From Klebsormidium nitens (lineage: Eukaryota; Streptophyta; Klebsormidiophyceae; Klebsormidiales; Klebsormidiaceae): 43,690 bases of DNA. A model generated the notes under the pieces. That model had not been told where the DNA came from. It did not search any database and saw only the letters and a program-made list of their open reading frames with translations. A program made the translations under genes and the position numbers. The stretch lies in the NCBI GenBank assembly GCA_000708835.1, contig DF237635.1:1-43690 (forward strand). Direction: 5' to 3'. Positions 27,075 to 35,901 of this stretch are shown here, piece by piece. The first letter of the stretch is position 1; each line of letters begins with the position of its first letter.

Positions 27075-28002
27075 GATCTAGCAGAGTTCTTGAGATCAGC
27101 CCTTCAAATCAGTGTTTTCTCTTGGCAGATTCGAAATTGCAGCTGCGCCTGAACTCAGGGGGGTTGCCTTTTGAGGGCCAGCATTAGTCAGTGTGCCAAG
27201 TGGTGAGCTGATAACATTTGGAGCTATTCAAGGGCGAGCTTCATGCCATGGAGCAGTGTGAAAAGTCGACAGAAGGGGCTCCCAGGCGCCGTGAATCGGC
27301 AGCTTGAGTTTCTCGAAGGGGTATACCTAATTAAACACTCAGGGCCCAGGCCCTGTTTTTGTTGAAGTCCACCGGAGCTTGGCTTTAATTTCAAACCGCC
27401 CTGCACCAGTGCTCTGGACAATGTCCGGATACTTGGTGCCCAAATTGCTCCAGGTAAGTTATTTCTGATGAGCGAGGGGAACAGGAGGGCATGCCTGATT
27501 CAGTGATTGCATTTGTGGGAATTATATCCTTGTGAGAGGAAGAGGGTCTACTGAGGTGGTGAGGTGGATCAGCTGTGTTACACCAGGAGGCCACTTTTTG
27601 ATGGGCGATCTATGGGTGGCATTGCTCGATCTTGTTCATTCAGCTGGCGGGGGGAGAAGTTGCATCAAAGGCAGTGATTGCCCTTGCCGTGAGTCTGCGC
27701 ACAAAATAACTTCTGTCTTATTGTGATAGAGTTGGCGCCGTTCAACAAGCAAAGACGCACAGCTGGCAGCGAAAAGGGCACGACTGGCGGGTGTCATCAG
27801 AAAAGGTAGATGTTAGAACAACAAAGACTGGGCGCCCATGTTTTGAAGACATTCAAAAGTAAGAAGCCGGTAGGAAGTGAACAAGGAGATCAACAATGAC
27901 GTTGGTTAGTACTTTGAGTTAAATTGGATCGACATCGAACCGGCTCAATGAGATAAAACCTTCTCCCCCCAACTTACCAGAGGGGGATCCCCTGGACGCA
28001 AG
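27075..28002. other. divergent intergenic region, COPT / GHL10
   Basis: 928 bp between the two start codons; probable bidirectional promoter region. Open frames here are short and show no domain. I cannot name a copper-response element with confidence. Confidence 0.45.
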
Positions 28003-31000
28003 ATGGAATCCAGCGGAGGTCTGGCGTCGCTGGCGGACCGAGAATCAGAAATGATCCAGGGGGGCTTGAGAGAGCAGCTGGTGAAGATGTCGTTTCTAAC
28101 GCCGTACCCCTGGGAAGACCCGGCGTTCCGAAAGGAGCGACGCCTGCCCAATCTGGTGAGGTTCAGGGGCTTTCGGGTGGGGATAAGCAGAGTCCCTAAT
28201 TGTTTGGTTGTGGCAGATTTTCCAGCTTGTTTTATTGGGATCTGTCCTTCCGTAATTGGGTTCCTGTCCGTCCGCATTGTTGTTGAACAAGCTTGGGTAA
28301 TCTTGTGCGCTTTCGGGCTTCATTATACATCCCCCGTTTGTCAAGACAAAGCGGACTGGAGTTGATTTCCCACAGCCCACCCGGGTGGGCTTCACTTATA
28401 ACCTGATTCTGGACAGTGGCTGTCTCTCAGAATCACAAATGAGCATTGGCAAAACTTTTACCAGCTCACATCATCACACTCGGGCAAAAGCTGCCAGAAT
28501 AAGGCATGCAAACGTGTTACTGCTTCCTGCAGAGCAAAGCAGGCACCTCATCTGAGAGGGGAGAATCATGTAACTTTGAAGAAAATCTATGCTTGGCTTT
28601 AAGGGCAGCCCGCGCTTCGCGACCCTGGCAGGACCAGTCACTGTGTGAGGGGGCAGTTCTTCTGCACTTTTGACCGTTCACCTTTCTGCAATCTCAATTT
28701 TCGAGCCACTAAGAAAAGTGTTACATCAGTCATATTTGCTTATCGTTCCTGTGTAGGAGCATTAGACACTGCCCAGCTCTTAGTGCAAGTAGTCGAGTTG
28801 CTGAACGTCGAGTGCTTGGCAACGTCAACAGAGAGTTCCACTTTTATGAGCTTGTGAAAGCTAGCCCGTCAGCATTTCCTTTCACTTGCGCCAAGGAGGA
28901 TTGAGCGAGTGGCACTGAAGTGGATACAAAACAATCGTAACCGTACAAGCCATATCATGTTCACAACATACATCTCGATTCCTGAGATTGTTGGCCCGCT
29001 GTGTGGGACTGTCAAAAACTCAAGGAATTTCTCGGTTCATGAGGAAACCGGCCATGCCAATGTCTCTGGGTCGATTGTTTGTTGACAGTCTGGTTCTCAT
29101 TCTATCAGAAACTATCAGGATATAGTTTTCCTTGAGAAAAGATGTGCTTAGGTAGGCCTTGGCTTTGGCCGACAGTCGCTTGATGACGTGACTTCGCCAA
29201 CTTCTGGCACGGTCACTAATTGGAAAAAAGACCTAAAATAGTCCTGCATAGCTTGCTTTCGTGACTCTGCCTGCGTCTTGCACGGCTGCTAACCGGATAA
29301 TGAACCCAAAATACTTTGCCATTTGCACGATAGCCGTTTTGGAGGAAGCCATCCGGAGAGAAATGTAATCTGAAAGTTCCCCGTGCGTTTGCAGCGGTAC
29401 GGCGACCAGATCCGCGCCCTGTGGGTGACTCGGTGGGACTTCTACGAGAAAGAAGACATCGCTGACATCATGCGCACCACCGCAGATGCGGGCTTCAACA
29501 CCGTCTTCTTCCAGGTAATTTTTCCACACACTCAGTGGCGTTCATTTACACGGACTGGGGGAGTCCACGGTTCAGGAAGTCGCACAGCTTTGGAATTGGA
29601 TTGCGAAGAGCGATTCTCACAGTGGAGATGCCCATTCCAAACCTGGGATGGTGTATTTGGACTGAAGCGATTGTTGAACCCCTCGAAGCGCGGAAGTCTC
29701 TAGGTTCGTTCCACGCTGAAAGCTGCTGCGTTGTGAATTCATGTTCCTTTGACAAACCCTAATGACTCCCGACTATTGTTCGATTCCTTTGCAAGTGATG
29801 CACATTTTCCTCTTCAGGCCCACAGGAGACATAGAAATAAAAATAGCGTTGTGTACTAATGCGGAACCTCCGACAGGTGCGGGGTAACGGCACGGTCCTC
29901 TTCTCGAGCCGCCTCGAGCCATGGTCGGAGGCGTATCATTACCGCCACCCTGGGTTCGACCCGTTGCAGGAAGCGATTCGAGAGGCGCACAGCCGTAACA
30001 TGGCGCTACACGCCTGGATCAACGGTGGGGAAAGCATTTCTTGGTAACTCAAGTCACGTTTCGTGTGTCGTAACCGCCTAGCATGACACAACGCGCTCCT
30101 CTTCTTTCCAGCTCGAGCGCTGGAATGAGGTCTTAAGAGTTGCCGTCGCTGTTCATCCGGGTAAGTTCGTGGAGCGTCAACTTCTTGCTGTTCGTCATTT
30201 GAACAAAGAGGCGAATGACCGGAGGGCGGAGCTGCAGCCGTGAAAAGAAGTCCTTCGTTTGTTTGCTCAGTCGATTCGTTGTTTACCAACCCAGTAGCGC
30301 AGACCTTCGTTTCTTTCAATTTCTCGCTCTTGGTTCCCCCGCTTGGTCCTGTCTGCGATGCTTCTCTCCTGCACTTTCCATTACCTCCGCCTTCTTTTTC
30401 ACATTCCTCCCGTGAAGATCTCTGTCCTTTATTGCTATTGCAGGATTGCTTGCAAGCTTTGTCTTCCGGCTTTTGGGTCTCCTTATTCGTCACGAACGGG
30501 GTCCGGAATGCAAGCGAGCCTCAGTCGATCAGATTCGTCAACCAGTTTACTTCAACTTCATTCCAAATTTCAGCCAATTCATTTGACGATCATAATCTAC
30601 AACCAGTGTGAATAAGCCCCCTTCTCTGCCAGTGATTCCCCATGTGGGCCGGTCTGCGCCCTTCTTCACACCCGAACCAACTCTGGAACAACCACCCTTT
30701 TTGGAGCCGGTTCGAGAATCTTTATTGAGGTCAAATATTTCTTCCAACTACCACCTTCCACAACTTTAGTGTGAATAAGCTCCTTCCTCTGCCAGTGATG
30801 CCCATGTGGGCCGGGCTGCGCCCCCCTTCACACCCGGACCAACTCTGGAACAAGCACCCCGAGTGGAGCTGGTTCGACCGGAACGGCGAGCGTCAGCCGT
30901 TGCAGCGGGGGTTTTACGTCAGTGCCAACCCGTGCCTCCCGGAAGTTCGCCGGCATATCTCGGCGGTGTGCCGCGAGGTCTTATCCAGGTGAGGGCATCT

Positions 31001-34000
31001 CTTATGCACAAATTGAGGCTCTTTTAAGTTCGTATCAGTAGTCTTTCTCTCTGCACGAAAGGCTTTCTTGTATAGAGAGGCGTACGCTCAACTTGTGACA
31101 CACCGGAAGGCGTTTGGCATATCCCGGCAGTCAGCCGGGAAGTCCTATGCATGGGAGCCATATGATCTCATAAGCCTCCAGCACGAGGTCCTATGGAAGC
31201 TGCCAACCACTTATGTAGGAGAGTGTTCCTTATGCGAACAGTGTACTGCTAGCCGTTTGCACTCCTGACGATACGGCGACCGATCCCGGCCGTATGCTGC
31301 AAGGTCTTGTCTAGGTGATAGCATGTTCTTACGCACTCGAGTATATCTTATAACCCCTCTGTGTCAAGGTTCTAAGAACGTACCTTAGCTCCTTACTTAA
31401 ATATAAAATTGAGCCGCTAACGAGCTGATAAGCCATTTGGCAACGCAGGTACGAGGTCGACGGCATCCACTTGGACTACATCCGCTTCCCAAATGAGTGG
31501 CCGGTCGAGAACGGGAGAGAATATCCCCGAGATGAGGTGAGAACCTGCATCTCCGACTTCTTCTTATACGTGACCTGGCATGTGTGCTAGAGCCGCTTCC
31601 GAGAATTCTCAGGGTCGAGCCGACCCTTCTTCCTCGGAAAAAGACGGCCTTGACTTTCCTGGAAAAGTTCCCAGCTGCATTTCGAGCATTATGATCACCA
31701 CCCTTGATAAAACATCGCCTCATCATCATTGCTTTCTAATATATTCTCGATTGCGCTGTTCTCTGCCGCGAACGCTGGCGTCTTCCAAGCGGACACCGTT
31801 CTGGACAGCCCCGAGAGTATTAGCATCATAATTACGACGCTTGTAGTAAGAAAATTGTTTCATCATTTGTTTCCTACTCATCCGTTATTTGTCTCAGCGC
31901 ACGACGGCGCTCTTCCACGCGGACATTGGTCTCGACCCCCGTGCGTATTAGCATCATAATTTCCGAATGTATCTCACAGTGCTTCATCGTCATTGCCATT
32001 CTATTACTTTTCGGTTGCGCTGTTCTCTGCAGCGAACGCTGGCGCTTTTCCACGCGGACACCGGTCTCGACAGCCCCGAGAGTTTTCCCGCCGTCTGGGA
32101 CCAGTGGCGCTGCGACTGCGTCACGGCGCTGCTCAAAGACATTCACCGAGGTGTGAAAAGCCTCCGGCCGGCCGCGGTACTTACCGCTGCAGTAGGGGTC
32201 CAGAAAGACGAGGCGCTCGCACGCTTTCAGGTACGTACCGGGGCAGACTTTACGTTCTTCTTGACGACAATCATCGAGGTGTGAAAAGGTTCCGGCTGGT
32301 CGCGGTACTGACCGCTGCAGTCGGTCTTTACAAAAAGGCGCTCGCGTGCTCTTAGGTACGTACCAGAGAGACTTCCTGTTTTCTGCCAATTGCGGGACCG
32401 TTTTTGTGAGTGCGGGGGTGTCGGTGGGCGTGCCGATTGGAAGCAGGATCGAGTCACCTTTTTCTTTAACCCCTTCTGGAATCGTTAGGGCGACGGCGAT
32501 CGTCCGGAAAGAAGCACTCCGCTCGCACAATCTGCTGGCACGTACCACGCACCATTTGCAGAGACGGGCGCGCTCTGGTTTTCAACGAGCAGTGCTCTGT
32601 ACGTATGCAGACTGCCAAAGGTGCAGAGGCGCTCGCACTATCACTACGGTGCTCACTGGGGCCTTCGTTGTGGCAGCGTCGTCGATCGAAGTCATTTGGG
32701 TGCCGGCTCATGAACCGTCTAGAGTGGTCTGTCGGAATTTGTAATCAGACACAATGGACTTCAGGACGTCGGAATATGGTTGATTGAGTTGAATCTGCAC
32801 TCAGGACTCTGGGGCATCGTTACAGATGCTGACATCTTCTTGTGTATATATGCAAACGATCCTCCCAATCACTTCTGTCTCTTCCAGGACGTGGAAACGT
32901 GGTGGAAGGAGCGGCTGATTGACGCCGTTATTCCGATGAACTACACGAACTGCCATCGCGACTTTCGGAGCAAGTTGGAGGCGGACTGGCGCGCGGAGTG
33001 GCGCGCGCTGTCGACATTTGCGAACTCGCTGTGGGACAGGTGCGCGCGTGCCACATGGCGCTCGCGAAAGGAACGGCTCTTGCTGCGTTTGTTCCGACTC
33101 TTCCTTCCGCTCGTTCCTGATCACGGATTCCGCTCGAGTTGCGCTGCTTTCAAGTTACGAAGACTTCTTGCGGCCACGTCCTTGTGTGTCCAATAAGGAC
33201 AGCCGTTCAGGATCCTACGAAGACTCCCCACATTCCGCAGAAGGAACAACTAGGCGAATGGCAATGCATACCAAAGGGCATCAGAAGCTAGTTTTCCGTC
33301 CGCCATTTTGCGCAGGAGCCTCAAGGTTCGCGAGCGGCCGCGCCCTCCTCGGCCGTTACGGCGCACCTTCAAACGACTGCGCGACAAGTGGCGCCACCGG
33401 CAAGAGGAGCAAGCAACCAATCCCGACGAGCCACGTGGCCACCAATGGGCGCCTCCCCCGCCGCCAGGTGTCATCGTCGGGATGTCCGTAGAGTATGGCC
33501 CGACCGCCGCGCACCAAAAGCAACTCATGCTCGCCCTTCAGCGGTTCGGGCACTTCGCTATTTTCTGCTACTCGGCGCTGTTCGAGTCGAGCCGCGCGGG
33601 AGGCGCGATTCAAAACGGGGCTCCCGCCAGGGCCCGGCGCCGAGCGGAGCTGGTGCCGTTTCTAAAAGTGCTCGCAGCGGCCGCGGAGTCGAAGACGGCC
33701 GTCGTGGCTGCGGTCGCGAGCGCGGCGCTTGGGGGGCGCATCGCACGCACGCCGACGACATCCGCGGCGGTAACGGCCGCGGTGACGGGGGCGGTATCGG
33801 TTGGGGACGAGACGGAAGACGGCGGGCGAGGGTTGGAGGAACTGCGGCGGCGGTTGCAGGGCTTTCCGATGCACCCGGAAGAGGCCGCCTTTCAGGGGGA
33901 GAAAGTGACGTCAGCGGATGCGGCGGCTGTGCTCAGCACGCTAGAGGGGGGCCAAGAGGAGGGGGGCGAAGGCCTGGAGGAACCGGTTAGCGGGGTGGTT

Positions 34001-34759
34001 AGCACGCGGTTGACGGTTGGTGGACGGTCGGTTAAGGGGCCTAACGGCGAAATCGTGACGTTTCGAAGACGGACGTTTATCAGGGGGGTGAAGGCGAGAG
34101 ATGAGAGGAAGAAGCAATTACGGGAGGCGTTTGGCAGGGCGACGAGTAAAGCGAGGGGTAGGGCGACGGGTCGCCCGAGCGGGCAGCGGCGCTCGGGCGT
34201 TAGCGAAGTGGACGGATTGGACGTCCGATTGGGGGGGGAACGAGATCAAATTGTGACACGTGTCGAGCTAGCGGGACTTGCTACCGGCAATTTGAACGGC
34301 ATGCTCTTGTCACCGGAATTTGACGATGGTGAGTTGGTCGAATCGCCACTCCTAGATCCCCAGGCAGAATCTGGGGCGACTTCAGGTGTTAATGTGGGCC
34401 CGGTAGATACTTACTTAGTTGCGGAAAGGGACGCCGAGCTGGTCGAGAGTGTGAATGCGCCCCCCGAGACGCGGGAAGATATGCAGTGGGAAGCCGCAAA
34501 GCTCAAGGCAGTCACTACTTTCGACGACGCAACGGCAAACGGGGATAAAAGCTTAGCAGATCGAATCGAAGACGAGTCTGTGGATGTCCACATAGACAGA
34601 ACGGGAGATCAAATCGAAGGGGAGGGCCGCACCGTATTGGACAGCGGTGCACCGTTCGGTCATTTATCAAGCATGCTTTTAGAAGGTGGCTTTGCGCGTT
34701 CTTTAGAAGGTTTCAGATTAAGAGCTATTACGCAGGTCCGACGGCTTCGTCAAATTTGA
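28003..34759 (+). CDS. glycosyl-hydrolase-like family 10 (GHL10) protein with long C-terminal extension
   Basis: Putative TIM-barrel glycosidase of the GHL10 (DUF187-type) family; substrate unknown. Eight exons: 28003-28155, 29395-29514, 29877-30024, 30796-30988, 31449-31536, 32033-32230, 32888-33039 and 33316-34759. All phases close, giving about 831 aa. Barrel landmarks: IRALWVTRWDFYEKEDI (strand 1), ADAGFNTVFFQVRG, HAWINVMPMWAG, HPEWSWFDRNGERQPL, VDGIHLDYIRFPNEW (Asp214 region) and AVIPMNYTN (313-321). The last strands are VIVGMSVEYGP and AIFCYSALFESS (to about 443). Exon 8 starts with a basic, proline-rich insert, and residues 444-831 form an Ala/Arg/Glu-rich extension I do not recognise. 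Exon 1 has no signal peptide and is linked only by phase and position, so it is the least certain exon. Introns flanking exons 4 and 6 hold decayed copies of the exon edges, and intron 6 probably holds one of the exon 7 edge. Confidence 0.88.
30607..30712 (+). repeat. decayed copy of GHL10 exon 4 5' edge
   Basis: About 105 bp resembling 30770-30875, offset 163 bp. It contains the polypyrimidine tract, the TCTCTGCCAG acceptor and the start of the exon (CCATGTGGGCCGG, then CAACTCTGGAACAA). One extra base before the CCCATG shifts the frame, so the copy would not encode the barrel. Confidence 0.85.
31110..31335 (+). repeat. two decayed copies of GHL10 exon 4 3' edge
   Basis: The authentic edge reads GGCATATCTCGGCGGTGTGC, then CGAGGTCTTATCCAG|GTGAGGGCAT. 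Related stretches occur at about 31117-31160 (GGCATATCCCGGCAGTCAGC) and 31281-31335 (CCCGGCCGTATGCTGC, AGGTCTTGTCTAGGTGATAG). The second copy retains a GT after AG. Confidence 0.7.
31751..31962 (+). repeat. two decayed copies of GHL10 exon 6 5' edge
   Basis: The authentic edge at 32016-32085 reads TTGCGCTGTTCTCTGCAG|CGAACGCTGGCGC and onward. Copy 1 (31751-31819) keeps the tract, but the acceptor is CTGCCG, with no AG. Copy 2 (31891-31962) keeps a CTCAG acceptor and RTTALFHAD but hits an in-frame TAG. Spacing is about 130-135 bp. Both copies share a GTATTAGCATCATAATT tail. Confidence 0.85.
32255..32660 (+). repeat. decayed copies of GHL10 exon 6 3' edge
   Basis: The exon ends GCGCTCGCACGCTTTCAG|GTACGTACC at 32230. 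A strong copy ends TTAGGTACGTACC near 32355-32365, period 125 bp, and shares GAGGTGTGAAAAG and CGCGGTACT-ACCGCTGCAGT. Weaker copies lie near 32495-32550 (CTCGCACAATCTGCTGGCAC) and 32605-32650 (CAGAGGCGCTCGCACTATCA). Confidence 0.8.
32755..32785 (+). repeat. short decayed copy of GHL10 exon 7 5' edge
   Basis: CTTCAGGACGTCGGAATATGG resembles the authentic acceptor and exon start CTTCCAGGACGTGGAAACGTGG, about 122 bp downstream. It is short, so chance is possible. Confidence 0.45.
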
Positions 34760-35901
34760 GGTGATCTTGGCTAACAATTCCATGTCGTAGATACAGAAGA
34801 CTTGGAGGAACGACAAAACTTCCTTCGAGGCTCTAGTCTTAGAATGGACAATCAGGCATCGTTTGAAGGGCCGAGATAAAGGGCCGAAGACGAATTTGGA
34901 CTTAGCATAACCCGAGTATATCGGCGATCCAATTAATCAGATGGTTTAGTCAGGGAGATTTCGGCTTGCTTGGAGTCCTAGACGTCAATTAAAGGCTCGG
35001 TACTCAGTAGAAGGGCCCGTGATTGCATGCCACCTTGGCGACGGCATCGATTGTGCATCTTTTGGCGATGATGCTGACGTCGTGATCACAATCAACTCAC
35101 ATACATGCGCCGGCCTGCCTGCTTGTGACGCGATCATATTGCGCCATACCGCCACATGCAATCCTGGCAGGCAGCGAGTTGTAGCCCGACGATCTCAGTG
35201 ACGCGAGCACAACCGAACTTACAAATTCGGCAGGCTTGTGACGAGCTTAGACTGCACCGTTGAGGACAATAGTACATAGCTGGACAACAGCTCACATAGC
35301 TCCGGATTTACGCTCAGTGTGATCTCGCACTGCATAGGAGCTGAATGAATGATTACGATTACGAATCGATTAGTGCGACACTTGCCGGTGATCCGGTGCT
35401 CGATCAGATCTCCCGCGGGCGCGGCCCGGGCCCACCTTTTGACCGGCCGCACCATGAAGAGTAATGGGTCGTGCTGTGCATTTGCCCGTTGCCTGCATGG
35501 TGCATTTTCGGGATATACGCTTGAAGGACGACCTTGCAACCATCATTGCAGGATACTGGATACTCGAACCCAATTTCATAAGCGTTCGTTCGATGTGAGA
35601 AATAGTTGCTATTAGGACCGTTCCTAATGTACGTTTGACTTCAATGCTATACTTTACCTGTGCACATGCGCGGTGCTGGTCGACTGAAGGCTAGTCCGCT
35701 GAGCGCATCCTCCAAATCCTACGCGCGTTAACAAATCTATGATACAACTTACCAGGGCTCGTTTTGGTTCTCTTATGACGATCTATTGATCGGTTAGATC
35801 GGGCGTTCGACGCAAAGCGGGTATCGAGCATTTGAAACTGATCACCTTGTAGCTATTAGTCTATCCATTGGCAATTTGAAAACACCCCTCTACTCGCCTT
35901 T
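34760..35901. other. intergenic between convergent GHL10 and second GT61
   Basis: About 1.14 kb with no recognisable gene; expected to hold both 3' UTRs. Confidence 0.45.

Noticed and set aside
31897-31950. Second copy of the GHL10 exon 6 edge as an alternative exon
   Set aside because: It has an AG acceptor but an in-frame TAG, and no donor gives a conserved product; treated as a decayed repeat.
31874-32548. 224-residue minus-strand open frame
   Set aside because: It lies antisense over GHL10 exon 6 and its decayed repeats. The repeated structure keeps the frame open; no domain is visible.
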